From assembly GCF_040812395.1 (NCBI RefSeq), contig NZ_JBFNXH010000017.1:62001-126000 (forward strand): a stretch of 64,000 nucleotides of DNA, read 5' to 3'. The first letter of the stretch is position 1. Every line of letters begins with the position of its first letter. Positions 53,482 to 62,441 of this stretch are shown piece by piece. The translations under genes were made by a program, and so were the position numbers. The notes below the pieces were generated by a model that made no database searches, was not told the DNA's origin, and saw nothing but the letters and a program-made list of their open reading frames with translations. Origin of the DNA: Paenibacillus_E sp040812395 (GTDB taxonomy: Bacteria; Bacillota; Bacilli; Paenibacillales; NBRC-103111).

Positions 53482-54174
53482 ATGTCATTTACGCAGCATT
53501 TAATCCGTAAATATGGGGAAGCCTGGCGCCAGACGCAGCTGCATCCGTTCGTTCAGGAGATTGGCAGCGGCACGCTGGACCGCGGGAAATTCCGGTTTTA
53601 TATGGTTCAGGATTATTTATATTTAATCGATTATGCCAAGCTGTTTGCTTTGGGTGCGGCGAAAGCTTCCGATGTGCAGACGATGAGTGAATTCGCCGCT
53701 CTCCTTCATTCCACGCTTCATGAGGAAATGGGGCTTCATCGTGCGTATGCCGCCCAATTCGGCATTTCGGAGGAGGAACTGGAACAGGCGGAACCATCGC
53801 CGATCACGCTCGCCTACTCCCACTACATGCTGCATGTGGCGCAGAACGGCTCGCTGTCTGAACTGACGGCTGCGCTGCTGCCCTGCATGTGGAGCTACTG
53901 GGAGATCGGCTGCATGCTTAAGGAAATACCGGGTGCGGCCGACCATGCCGATTATGGCGAATGGGTACGCATGTATAGTTCGGATGAATTTGGCGCGTTG
54001 GCGCAGTGGTGCATCGGCTTGATGGACCGCTTGGCGGAAGGGAAGTCGGGTGCTGACTTGGCAAGGCTCGAGACGATATTCCTGAATACAACCAGGTATG
54101 AAACGATGTTTTGGGAAATGGCCTATCAGGGCCAGATGTGGCCTGAAACGCTTGTCACAGGGACGGTTCAATAG
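53482..54174 (+). CDS. tenA: TenA-type aminopyrimidine aminohydrolase (thiaminase II)
   Basis: 230 residues, ATG behind AAAAAGGAG. Conserved residues match the family: D44 in VQDYLYL, C135 in LPCMWSYWEIG and a glutamate in FWEMAY (~212). TenA hydrolyses aminomethyl-pyrimidines to salvage the thiamine pyrimidine moiety in the cytoplasm. No TPP riboswitch is visible upstream; thiamine synthesis genes are absent here. It is followed after ~185 bases by a regulator and trpBA, an unusual neighbour set. Confidence 0.92.
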   Translation: MSFTQHLIRKYGEAWRQTQLHPFVQEIGSGTLDRGKFRFYMVQDYLYLIDYAKLFALGAAKASDVQTMSEFAALLHSTLHEEMGLHRAYAAQFGISEEELEQAEPSPITLAYSHYMLHVAQNGSLSELTAALLPCMWSYWEIGCMLKEIPGAADHADYGEWVRMYSSDEFGALAQWCIGLMDRLAEGKSGADLARLETIFLNTTRYETMFWEMAYQGQMWPETLVTGTVQ

Positions 54175-54262
54175 AGACGATTTATAAATGCACTAGTGGG
54201 AGGATCATTCATTCGATCTTCCTGCTCGTGTATTCTTTTATGGAGAAAAATGGAAATGGTCA

Positions 54263-54291
54263 TTGCATAAATTAGTTGCTCATTGTATACT
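54263..54291 (+). promoter_or_regulatory. Sigma-A promoter of the SorC-trpBA unit
   Basis: TTGCAT (54263-54268), 17-base spacer and TATACT (54286-54291), 69 bases before the regulator start. Short repeats of TGTACATATGTACAT nearby could be the regulator's operator. Confidence 0.75.
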
Positions 54292-54359
54292 CAAAACAGA
54301 AAGTACATTTGTTTTATATGTGTACATATGTACATGAGATTGGAGGGAGTATACGACTT

Positions 54360-55334
54360 ATGCCAGAAATAAATCAAGAACGTTTTCGACTGCTGGTGAA
54401 AATATGCCAGCTTTATTATGAGGACGGCTTGAACCAATTGGATATCGCTAAGCGGTTAGGCATTTCCCGTCCGCACGTTAGCCGAATGCTGACCGCCGCT
54501 AAGAACGAGGGCATTGTGCGAATTTCGATTCAGAATCCGTTTTCCAGCGAGCAGGAGCTTGAGAAATGTTTTATTGAAACGTTCGGCATCCAGGATGCGC
54601 TCATTGTAGATTCCGCTGAAACGGATCCGAACAAATTGCGCGCTCAGCTCGGTCGTACAAGTGCTCCACTTATCGAGTCTGTGCTCATGGATGGGGACAT
54701 TGTTGGGGTCATGGCTGGGCGAACGGTTGCAAGCGTTGCGGAGGAGCTGGATTATTTCGCAAGAGAAGGCTTGCAATTCGTTCCGATGGTTGGCGGCTGG
54801 GGTTCCGAAGGGGGGGCATGGCATGCGAGCTCCAATACGATGGCCTTTGCGAACAAGCTAAAAGCGAAATACTGGATGATGCATGCGCCAGCAAGGGTGG
54901 CGCATGCAGAAACGGGCGCGCTCCTGCGCCAGGAGCCGGAGATCGACAAGGTGCTTCAACTTGCGCAGATCAGCCGGGTAGCCATCATCTCTATCGGTGA
55001 AGTGAGTGAGCAGGCGACGATGGTGGAATCAGGGAATATGAGCCGCGCGGATGTTTCAGCACTGGAAGCTCTGGGCGCTGTGGCGAATTTGTGCGCTTCC
55101 TTCATGGATCAGAACGGGCGGGAGATTGACTTCCCGGAAAAAAATAAATATATCGGCATGACGGCGAAAGAGCTTCGCGCCATCCCAAACGTGATTGGAA
55201 TCGCGGGCGGTGTTCACAAGGTGAAAGCCATTACGGCGGCGCTGCGCGGCAAGTGGATTGACACCCTCGTTACAGATGCTGCGACAGCGCGGGCGGTTAT
55301 TGAATTTCATCGTACTCATGGAACGAGCAAATAG
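54360..55334 (+). CDS. SorC/DeoR-type sugar-binding transcriptional regulator
   Basis: 324 residues from ATG 54360 (GGAGGGAG upstream; a longer reading from 54276 runs through the promoter). Winged/sigma-like helix-turn-helix at ~10-60 (YEDGLNQLDIAKRLGISRPHVSRML) and a SorC effector domain: GDIVGVMAGRTVASVAEEL, FVPMVGGWG, GIAGGVHKVKAITAALRG. Effectors are usually phosphorylated sugars. Only 15 bases separate it from trpB, so it is likely co-transcribed with trpBA and controls the unit through its promoter region. Confidence 0.92.
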   Translation: MPEINQERFRLLVKICQLYYEDGLNQLDIAKRLGISRPHVSRMLTAAKNEGIVRISIQNPFSSEQELEKCFIETFGIQDALIVDSAETDPNKLRAQLGRTSAPLIESVLMDGDIVGVMAGRTVASVAEELDYFAREGLQFVPMVGGWGSEGGAWHASSNTMAFANKLKAKYWMMHAPARVAHAETGALLRQEPEIDKVLQLAQISRVAIISIGEVSEQATMVESGNMSRADVSALEALGAVANLCASFMDQNGREIDFPEKNKYIGMTAKELRAIPNVIGIAGGVHKVKAITAALRGKWIDTLVTDAATARAVIEFHRTHGTSK

Positions 55335-55349
55335 GAAGGAGAGGGTTTC

Positions 55350-56633
55350 ATGTCCGAAATCAAGACGGAATCGAGGTCCATTCCCGCAGCAGCCAAAACG
55401 CTGACTTCGGAGAATGGCTATTATGGGAATTACGGAGGCTCCTTTATACCCGAGATTCTGGTTCCCGCTTTTGAAGAGATTAGTGCGCAATTTGAGAGCG
55501 TTAAAAACGATGAAGCTTTCTGGCAGGAATATTGCGCGCTGCTGGCTGATTATTCAGGCCGGCCTACCCCGCTAACGTATGCGGATCGGTTGACGGATTA
55601 TTTTGGTCGCGCGAAGATCTACGTGAAACGCGAGGATTTGAATCACACGGGTGCGCATAAGCTGAACAATGCGCTTGGTCAAGCCTTGCTTGCCAAGCGA
55701 ATGGGCAAAACCCGGATTATTGCTGAGACGGGAGCCGGGCAGCATGGGGTTGCGACCGCTACGGTTGCGGCCAAGCTTGGCTTATCCGCAACGATCTATA
55801 TGGGGCGCGAGGATATGGAACGGCAATATGCGAACGTCTTCTGGATGAGACGGCTGGGAGCGGATGTCGTTGCCGTCGATTACGGCTCGCAGACGTTAAA
55901 GGATGCGATCAATGAGACGCTGAGAGACTGGGTGTCCAGCTTTGAGACGACGCATTATGTCTTAGGAACGGCATCGGGCGCGCACCCTTTTCCCGCTATT
56001 GTAGCCTTCTTTCAATCGATTATCGGCATTGAAGCCAAAGATCAGATCATGCGCACGGCTGGCCGGCTGCCAAGCCGCGTCTATGCCTGTGTTGGCGGGG
56101 GTTCGAATGCGCTTGGCGTATTCCAGGCCTTCTTCCCGCACGATGAGGTGCAATTGGTTGGCGTCGAAGCGGGCGGACAAGGCAAGGCATCAGGCCAACA
56201 TGCTGCGCGAATTGCTTACGGTGAAGGGAAGTCCGGCGTCGCGCAAGGCTATAAGACGCTTTTCCTACAAAATGCTGATGGACAAATGGTGGATACGCAC
56301 AGCATCGCCGCTGGTTTGGACTATGTAGGGGTCTCGCCGATTTTAGCAGATTTAGCGGAGCGGGGGAGAGTAGAGTTCGCAGCGGCAACCGATGCGGAAG
56401 TCATTGAAGCGCTGGAGATCGTGATGAAGACCGAGGGATTGATACCTGCGTTGGAGTCCACACATGCTTTTGCAGGGGCGTTCAAGCAAATCGCAGCATC
56501 GTCGAAGTCGGATGTTTTCATCATTAATATGTCTGGGCGCGGCGACAAAGATATCTTTAATGTAGCGGAGGGATTGCAGGATGATGAATGGAAAGCATTT
56601 ATCGAGCGGAAAAACAGCCTCTACCACGAGTAA
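55350..56633 (+). CDS. trpB: Tryptophan synthase beta subunit (TrpB)
   Basis: 427 residues; ATG behind AAGGAGAGGG. PLP lysine in HTGAHKLNNA (K104), ETGAGQHG and GGGSNALGVF phosphate loop, and SGRGDKD near the C-terminus are intact. It condenses indole with serine to tryptophan; with TrpA it channels indole from indole-glycerol phosphate. Only trpB and trpA are here; the 53-base overlap with trpA implies coupled translation. Longer N-terminus than usual (about 20 extra residues). Confidence 0.95.
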   Translation: MSEIKTESRSIPAAAKTLTSENGYYGNYGGSFIPEILVPAFEEISAQFESVKNDEAFWQEYCALLADYSGRPTPLTYADRLTDYFGRAKIYVKREDLNHTGAHKLNNALGQALLAKRMGKTRIIAETGAGQHGVATATVAAKLGLSATIYMGREDMERQYANVFWMRRLGADVVAVDYGSQTLKDAINETLRDWVSSFETTHYVLGTASGAHPFPAIVAFFQSIIGIEAKDQIMRTAGRLPSRVYACVGGGSNALGVFQAFFPHDEVQLVGVEAGGQGKASGQHAARIAYGEGKSGVAQGYKTLFLQNADGQMVDTHSIAAGLDYVGVSPILADLAERGRVEFAAATDAEVIEALEIVMKTEGLIPALESTHAFAGAFKQIAASSKSDVFIINMSGRGDKDIFNVAEGLQDDEWKAFIERKNSLYHE

Positions 56634-57405
56634 GCTAGCTGATCAAATTTACGGTAAAAAGGCGGCCGGAAAGACACTGCAGCTCATGACGCACCAGATC
56701 CTCGGCTACCCGGATTTTGATACGAATTACGAGATGATTCGTCTGTTTGATGAAAGCGGCGTGGATCTCGTGGAATTGCAGCTGCCTTTCTCAGAACCTA
56801 TTGCGGACGGTCCTGTGTTCCTGCGGGCAAATCAGGCATCGCTGGCAAACGGGACTACGACACGGCAATGTATGGACTTTGCAAGGCGCGTCGTTGTTGA
56901 TTTTCCGAGCATTTCTTTTGTCTTTATGACCTATTACAATATTGTCATTCAATATGGTATAGAGGCATTCGTGAGAGAGTGCGCGGACATTGGCATCCGC
57001 GGTCTCATTGTGCCGGATGCCTATCCGGAGGAGAGCGGGACGTTCATGAATGCTTGCCGCGCATATAGCGTGGAGCCGATTCTATTGGTCACGCCATACA
57101 CAGATGATCCGCGATTAGCCTATTTATCGGAGCAGACCGGCGGCTTCCTCTACTGCGCGGCACGCAAGGGAGTGACGGGCTCGAAGACGTCATTCGGGCA
57201 TGAGACAGACGAATTTTTAGCCCGTGTCCGCGGCTCGGCAAAGACGCCAATCGCTGTCGGCTTCGGTATCCAGAACGGCGAGGACGTTGCATGCCTCCAA
57301 GGGAAATGCGATATCGCGATTATTGGAACTCAACTGCTCAACGTCTTGGAACAGGATGGACTTACGGGCGTGGAGCGGTTTTTGAAATCATTACAGACCC
57401 TATAA
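56581..57405 (+). CDS. trpA: Tryptophan synthase alpha subunit (TrpA), divergent
   Basis: 274 residues. Catalytic glutamate and aspartate are in VDLVELQLPFSEPIADGPV (Glu equivalent to E49, Asp to D60). Other family motifs: NQASLANGTT, FMTYYNIVIQYG, GLIVPDAYPEE, CAARKGVTGSKT, VGFGIQ. HQILGYPDF and VELQLPFSEP differ from the usual TAGDP and VELGVPFSDP, marking an unusual branch. It should release indole and glyceraldehyde 3-phosphate. Starts within trpB with GGAGGG at proper spacing (either of two ATGs). Confidence 0.93.
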   Translation: MMNGKHLSSGKTASTTSKLADQIYGKKAAGKTLQLMTHQILGYPDFDTNYEMIRLFDESGVDLVELQLPFSEPIADGPVFLRANQASLANGTTTRQCMDFARRVVVDFPSISFVFMTYYNIVIQYGIEAFVRECADIGIRGLIVPDAYPEESGTFMNACRAYSVEPILLVTPYTDDPRLAYLSEQTGGFLYCAARKGVTGSKTSFGHETDEFLARVRGSAKTPIAVGFGIQNGEDVACLQGKCDIAIIGTQLLNVLEQDGLTGVERFLKSLQTL

Positions 57406-57669
57406 GCGTAGATAAGGAAGGTCGCTAACAGGTGATCGTAAGGATTGTCCGATCCAGCAGCAAGCCATTGCGCCGGAATTTGCGAAAATTTACTTTCGAA
57501 GTCTTGTTGCAGATGATCGCCAAATGCTTGGAAATCACAGCGGCAGAGGCGTTTGCAACTGAAGTTAAATGACGTCCGGACATGAAACAAATTTTTGTAA
57601 AAAAAAGGGTTTTCCAGTGGAGTCGTGGAATGAATCTTGATGACCACAAAGTTTACTGGGAGGAAAAGA

Positions 57670-58383
57670 ATGAGTACTTATGTTTTCGTGCATGGCGCAT
57701 GGCAAGGGGCTTGGTGTTGGGAAAAGCTTTCGAAATTATTGAGAGAAAATGGGCATACTGTGATCGCGGAGGACTTGCCGGGGCATGGAGCCGACCAAAC
57801 GCCAGTTTCCGAGCTATCCCTTGAAAAATACGTGGAAAGCGTCGTGCAGGCGATCGACTCACAAAATGAGTCCGTGTATCTGCTCGGTCATAGTATGGGA
57901 GGCGTCGTCATTAGCCAAGTCGCTGAACATCGGCCTGATAAAATCAAGGCGTTAATTTATTTAAGCGCTTATTTATTGAAAAATGGCGAAACCCTCACGG
58001 ATGCCGTTGAAAAGGATAAATGGTCATTGGTTCCTTCGAATCTGGTCTTTGCTCCTGATTACAGCCATGTTGAGGTGAAGCCGGAGGCGGTAAAAGAACT
58101 GTTCTTTGGGGACTGTTCCGAAGAGGAGGTCGCCTGGGCTGCACAATTGATTAGGCCAGAGGCGGTTAAACCATTCCGTCACGCAGTCTCATTAACAGAG
58201 GAGAACTACGGTAAGGTAGATCGTGTATATATCGAGACTTTGCAAGACCATGCAGTAAGCAATGGACTGCAAAAGCTGATGTATGCCGCGACAAGCTGCA
58301 AACAGATCATTACATTAGACAGCGGGCACTCTTCGTTTCTATCAGAAACAGAAGGTTTGGCTAAACATCTTATGACGCTTTAA
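57670..58383 (+). CDS. Alpha/beta hydrolase (methylesterase / hydroxynitrile-lyase-like)
   Basis: 237 residues from ATG 57670 (GGGAGGAAAAG upstream; an in-frame ATG at 57637 lacks a site). VFVHGAWQGAWCW opening, nucleophile GHSMGG, late DHAVS and catalytic histidine in SGHSSFLS match the plant methylesterase-like branch. Cytoplasmic esterase of unknown substrate. The ~260-base gap before it has no supportable gene. Confidence 0.88.
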   Translation: MSTYVFVHGAWQGAWCWEKLSKLLRENGHTVIAEDLPGHGADQTPVSELSLEKYVESVVQAIDSQNESVYLLGHSMGGVVISQVAEHRPDKIKALIYLSAYLLKNGETLTDAVEKDKWSLVPSNLVFAPDYSHVEVKPEAVKELFFGDCSEEEVAWAAQLIRPEAVKPFRHAVSLTEENYGKVDRVYIETLQDHAVSNGLQKLMYAATSCKQIITLDSGHSSFLSETEGLAKHLMTL

Positions 58384-58397
58384 TGAACGTATAGCCA

Positions 58398-58437
58398 CCG
58401 TCCATTGTCACGTTTTGCGCGTGAATGGGCGGATTTT
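58398..58437 (+). terminator. Terminator of the hydrolase gene
   Basis: CCGTCCATTGTCACG (58398-58412) pairs imperfectly with CGTGAATGGGCGG (58420-58432), then ATTTTC. Confidence 0.65.
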
Positions 58438-58471
58438 CTTGTTATACGGAGCCCTTTTTTCCAGCGATGTA

Positions 58472-58501
58472 TTGACATTGGAAATTACTATATGATATAT
58501 A
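58472..58501 (+). promoter_or_regulatory. Sigma-A promoter of htpG
   Basis: TTGACA (58472-58477), 18-base spacer and TATATA (58496-58501) just before the CIRCE element. Confidence 0.75.
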
Positions 58502-58510
58502 AAAACTAGG

Positions 58511-58537
58511 TTAGCACTCCGTTGATTAGAGTGCTAA
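58511..58537 (+). promoter_or_regulatory. CIRCE operator (HrcA binding site)
   Basis: TTAGCACTC, nine bases, GAGTGCTAA: an exact match to the CIRCE consensus. It lies just downstream of the -10, where HrcA binding would block transcription, so htpG should be heat-induced. Confidence 0.97.
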
Positions 58538-58601
58538 GGCTTTGGCAAGACTGATTTGCGAGTATACGTAATATGAACAGTAGTTGAAGGGAGATTTATT
58601 C

Positions 58602-60482
58602 ATGACGAAGAAGCAATTCCAAGCCGAATCGAAAAGATTACTCGAAATGATGATTAACTCCATTTATACACAGCGAGAAATCTTTTTGAGAGAGCTTATT
58701 TCCAATGCCAGCGATGCTATCGACAAAATTTACTACAAGGCATTAACCGATGAGGCGCTGGTGTTTGACAAGGACAACTATTTCCTCCGCATCTCCGCTG
58801 ACAAAGCAAGCAGAACGCTGACGATCTCGGACACCGGCATCGGGATGACGAAAGAGGATCTGGAGAATAACCTTGGGATTATCGCGAAGAGCGGCTCATT
58901 GGCTTTCAAGAAAGAAAATGAACTCAAAGACGGACATAACATCATCGGCCAGTTCGGGGTCGGTTTCTACTCGGCTTTCATGGTGGCGGACGAGATCACG
59001 GTGATTTCCAAAGCGCTGGGCAGCGACGAGGCGTTCAAGTGGGAGTCCACTGGCGCGGAAGGCTACACCATCGAGCCGTCCGAGAAGGATTCCATCGGCA
59101 CGGAGATTATTTTGAAAATTAAAGCGAACACCGAAGACGATAATTATGACGAGTTCCTGGAAGAGTATCGTTTGAAAGCGATTATTAAGAAGTATTCCGA
59201 CTTTATCCGGTATCCGATCAAGATGGAGGTAACGGGGCGCAGGCCGGTTGAAGGCAGCGAGAACGATTACGAGGACTATAGCGAAGAACAGACGGTCAAC
59301 AGCATGGTTCCGATCTGGCGTAAAAATAAGAATGAGCTGACTACGGAAGATTACGAGAACTTTTATTTCGAAAAGCGCTATGGTTTCGATAAGCCGCTGA
59401 AGCACCTTCACATTAGTGCCGACGGCGCGGTTGTGTATCAAGCGATTTTGTATATCCCGGAGAATACGCCGTTCGACTACTATACGAAGGAGTATGAGAA
59501 GGGGCTTGAGCTTTATTGCAATGGCGTGCTGATCATGAACAAATGCTCGGATTTGCTTCCTGACTACTTCAGCTTTGTCAAAGGGATGGTAGACTCGGAA
59601 GACTTGTCGCTAAATATCTCGCGTGAGATGCTGCAGCACGACAGACAATTAAGCCTAATTGCGAAAAACATCAAGAGCAAAATCAAAAGCCAGCTGCAAA
59701 GCCTGTTGAAAGATGAAAGAGAAAAGTACGAGCAATTCTATAATTCGTTTGGCCGCCAGCTGAAATATGGGGTCTACAGTGATTATGGTTCTAATAAAGA
59801 TGTGCTGCAGGACTTGCTACTGTTCTACTCCTCCAAAGCGAAGAAGCTGATCACGTTGGATGAGTACGTATCGGGTATGCCGGAAGACCAGAAGTATATC
59901 TACTATGCGGCTGGGGAGTCGAATGATCGCATTTCCAGACTTCCGCAAACGGAGCTGGTATCCGATAAAGGGTACGAAATCCTTTACTTTACGGATGATA
60001 TCGACGAGTTCGCAATCAAGATGCTCATGAAATATAAAGAGAAAGAGTTCAAATCGGTATCGAGCAGCGACTTAGGAATTGAGCCGGATGCGAATGACAA
60101 TCAAACGGAAGCTGAAGAGAACGAAAGCAAGGATCTCTTTGCATCAATGAAAGACATTTTGGCGGACAAAGTGAAGAATGTAAAAGCGTCGAAGCGTCTG
60201 AAAAGCCATCCTGTATGTTTGTCGACAGAGGGCGAAGTGACGATTGAGATGGAGAAAATCTTGAAAGCTATGCCGAACAACCAAGAGGTAAAAGCGGACA
60301 AGGTGTTGGAAATCAACGTGAACCACGAGGTATTCCAATCGTTGAAGGATGCTTATAGCGCGGATAAAGCGAAGCTTGCCCTGTACACGAATCTCTTGTA
60401 CAATCAGGCGCTGCTCATCGAGGGCTTGACGATTCAAGATCCTGTTGAGTTTACGAATAATATTTGTAAAATCATGGTGTAA
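58602..60482 (+). CDS. htpG: Molecular chaperone HtpG (Hsp90)
   Basis: 626 residues from ATG 58602 (GAAGGGAG upstream). GHKL ATPase domain: REIFLRELISNASDAIDK, DTGIGMT, GQFGVGFYSAFM; middle-domain PFDYYTKEYEKGLELY and LNISREMLQHDR; dimerisation domain at the C-terminus. Cytoplasmic ATP-dependent protein folding. In Bacillus subtilis htpG is not under HrcA, whereas here a perfect CIRCE sits in its promoter. Its last codons lie in a repeat duplicated at 63036-63135. Confidence 0.97.
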   Translation: MTKKQFQAESKRLLEMMINSIYTQREIFLRELISNASDAIDKIYYKALTDEALVFDKDNYFLRISADKASRTLTISDTGIGMTKEDLENNLGIIAKSGSLAFKKENELKDGHNIIGQFGVGFYSAFMVADEITVISKALGSDEAFKWESTGAEGYTIEPSEKDSIGTEIILKIKANTEDDNYDEFLEEYRLKAIIKKYSDFIRYPIKMEVTGRRPVEGSENDYEDYSEEQTVNSMVPIWRKNKNELTTEDYENFYFEKRYGFDKPLKHLHISADGAVVYQAILYIPENTPFDYYTKEYEKGLELYCNGVLIMNKCSDLLPDYFSFVKGMVDSEDLSLNISREMLQHDRQLSLIAKNIKSKIKSQLQSLLKDEREKYEQFYNSFGRQLKYGVYSDYGSNKDVLQDLLLFYSSKAKKLITLDEYVSGMPEDQKYIYYAAGESNDRISRLPQTELVSDKGYEILYFTDDIDEFAIKMLMKYKEKEFKSVSSSDLGIEPDANDNQTEAEENESKDLFASMKDILADKVKNVKASKRLKSHPVCLSTEGEVTIEMEKILKAMPNNQEVKADKVLEINVNHEVFQSLKDAYSADKAKLALYTNLLYNQALLIEGLTIQDPVEFTNNICKIMV

Positions 60483-60565
60483 CACCGCGCATGAAGAGAG
60501 CGGTATATGGCAAAGAACCCGTCACTGGCTAAACCAGTCCGGGTTTTTTTGTTTTTGGGAAGCGG
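60470..60565 (+). repeat. htpG 3' end plus terminator, copy 1 of a ~95-nt direct repeat
   Basis: Runs from the last htpG codons (AAAATCATGGTGTAACACC) through a terminator stem (AACCCGTCACTGG / CCAGTCCGGGTT, then seven T) to GGGAAGCGGGGG. Copy 2 at 63036-63135 differs by few bases. Confidence 0.85.
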
Positions 60566-60605
60566 GGGTCAGGTTGAAATGCGCTTGCAGCCGTCAGAAG
60601 CGCTG

Positions 60606-61241
60606 TTATCCGATTATCCGGCTCCTCACGGCAAGCAAGGTTTTACTTTTCAGCTCTTCAATGGCGCTGATCAAATCAAGCATCTGCTTCATATACTGGC
60701 GTCTCGCTTCCGAGTCTTTCAGGGAAGCCAGGTTGATTTCGATGGTGAGATTAGCTGATTGAGCAGCAGCCTCGAACAAGATGGCCCCAATGCCGAGGTC
60801 GGATATGACATTCTTGTTAGAGTTTTCGGCAATTGTGAGCGTGCATCGCAAGCCATCGCGGCAAACCTCCATCAGACGAAGCGGCACGGTGATAGCGGCA
60901 GCCGTTGCAGCCTGAATAGCCTGGCTGCGAAGGTCCTTCTCCTCAGCTGTCTGCTTGGGAAGCCGGAGTGCTTCCATGTACTGCTGGAATGCTGCGATGT
61001 CAGAAGCGAGCAGTTCCTCACAGGCTGCGGTTAAGTCATTCATAACGCGAATGGCTGCTGCAATCTGTTCGTGAACGTCAACGAATTTGTCGCCCTGCGA
61101 GAGATTGCCGACCATCGCTGTCATTGACGCTCCAAGCGCGGCGACTAGCGCGGCAACACTTCCGCCGCCCGGTGTAGGCGCAGAGCTTCCCGCTTGCTGA
61201 ATAAAATCGCGTATCGATTGATCCCATGATATCGCATTCAT
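60606..61241 (-). CDS. Methenyl-THF cyclohydrolase / formimino-THF cyclodeaminase family (FchA-like)
   Basis: 211 residues; ATG overlaps the folD stop by four bases (ATGA). The glycine-rich APTPGGGSVAALVAALGASM near the N-terminus and the helical bundle are those of the FchA/FTCD_C family, which acts on 5-formimino- or 5,10-methenyl-tetrahydrofolate. With FolD it would form a one-carbon interconversion pair. Substrate choice is not readable. Confidence 0.9.
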   Translation of the reverse strand: MNAISWDQSIRDFIQQAGSSAPTPGGGSVAALVAALGASMTAMVGNLSQGDKFVDVHEQIAAAIRVMNDLTAACEELLASDIAAFQQYMEALRLPKQTAEEKDLRSQAIQAATAAAITVPLRLMEVCRDGLRCTLTIAENSNKNVISDLGIGAILFEAAAQSANLTIEINLASLKDSEARRQYMKQMLDLISAIEELKSKTLLAVRSRIIG

Positions 61242-62104
61242 ACGTAGCGCGCCTCCCCTGCGTGTTGTTGCAGCTCGATAGCTTTCAATAGATTCTGAAA
61301 CAGAATCGCGGTGGTTAACGTGCCGACTCCGCCTGGAACAGGAGAAACGGCCAGCACCTTTTCACTGATATTCGGTGCTGCGTCGCCCACGATTTTACCG
61401 TCAGCGGCCTCATTGATGCCGGCGTCGATCAGGATCAAGTTGGCGTGGACCATCTCCATGGTGATCACATCAGGACGGCCGACGGCTACGAAGGCAATCT
61501 CTGCGTGCCCTAGGTGCGAAGCGATATCAGGCGTTCGGGAATGGCACACAGTGACAGTCGCATTCTCCCTTTGAAGCATATGAAAGAGGGGGAGTCCAAC
61601 AGTCTGACCTCTGCCGACCAAGGTGACATTTTTGCCTTCCAGCGTATGGCCGTAAAAGGCGAGCAATTGGATGCACGCTTGTGGAGTTGCGGGATAGAGC
61701 CCCTTGTCCCCAGTAACGGTAGCCAGCTTGTTGCTGGGCGTTACGCCATCGATATCCTTATCGGGCGAGATGGACTTTTCGATGGTGGAAGCGGACAGAT
61801 GCCGCGGCAGAGGAAGCTCCAACATAATGCCATGCACATTCGGGTCTGCATTCAGTTGGGAGATGAGCTGCAGGATATCTGGCTCGCTTGTGTCTTCCTT
61901 GAAGGCGTGGAGATGGAAAGCTACTCCTAGCTTCTCAGCAATCTTTTGCTTAGCGCGGGCGTAATAGGCAGAAGCAGGATCTCCTTCCACCAGAATTGTT
62001 GCCATGCGCGGTACAATTCCTGCTGTTTTCAGCTCCTCTACACGCGTTCGGACCGCCTCATATACGCCATCGGCCGCTTCCTTTGCTTTCATGAGCATTG
62101 CCAT
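61238..62104 (-). CDS. folD: FolD: methylene-THF dehydrogenase / methenyl-THF cyclohydrolase
   Basis: 288 residues from ATG 62104, chosen because GGGAGG lies 8 bases upstream; starts at 62110 and 62125 are too close to or before it. Motifs: SAYYARAKQKIAEKLG (catalytic Lys region), VHGIMLELPLP, PDKDIDGVTPSN, VGRGQTVGLPL (cofactor loop) and PVPGGVGTLTTAILFQN. Classic motif is VGRSxxVGxP; here VGRGQTVGLP lacks the serine. Possibly a secondary FolD, since the usual one lies in another operon. Confidence 0.93.
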   Translation of the reverse strand: MAMLMKAKEAADGVYEAVRTRVEELKTAGIVPRMATILVEGDPASAYYARAKQKIAEKLGVAFHLHAFKEDTSEPDILQLISQLNADPNVHGIMLELPLPRHLSASTIEKSISPDKDIDGVTPSNKLATVTGDKGLYPATPQACIQLLAFYGHTLEGKNVTLVGRGQTVGLPLFHMLQRENATVTVCHSRTPDIASHLGHAEIAFVAVGRPDVITMEMVHANLILIDAGINEAADGKIVGDAAPNISEKVLAVSPVPGGVGTLTTAILFQNLLKAIELQQHAGEARYV

Positions 62105-62441
62105 TTCCATAACCTCCCTGTTCAAATATGCAATTTTGAATCAATAAACGAAAAAAAGCATCGGCAGACGCTCGTCAATGACGGCACATCTGCAAATACT
62201 TTTTCCCCAGGCGAACGGTACGTTCCAACTGAATGCTCCCTCGTGGTTAATTCCACTGTTTTCGCCAGTCACATTCAATGCTATTTCCTTCATCATATCA
62301 AAGAATAGTTCATAGTTAAAGTGCTGAAAGCTAAATAAATCTATGTGAGATGACGATATAAAGTAGACTTTGAAATTAACAATAAAATGGAAAATTGTTA
62401 AAAATAACACATTTTTCAGAGGGATGGAGTGAGCGGCAATC

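Noticed and set aside
53489..57862. Many long minus-strand frames opposite tenA, the SorC gene and trpBA
   Set aside because: They mirror strongly supported plus-strand genes in GC-richer DNA and have no ribosome sites or motifs.
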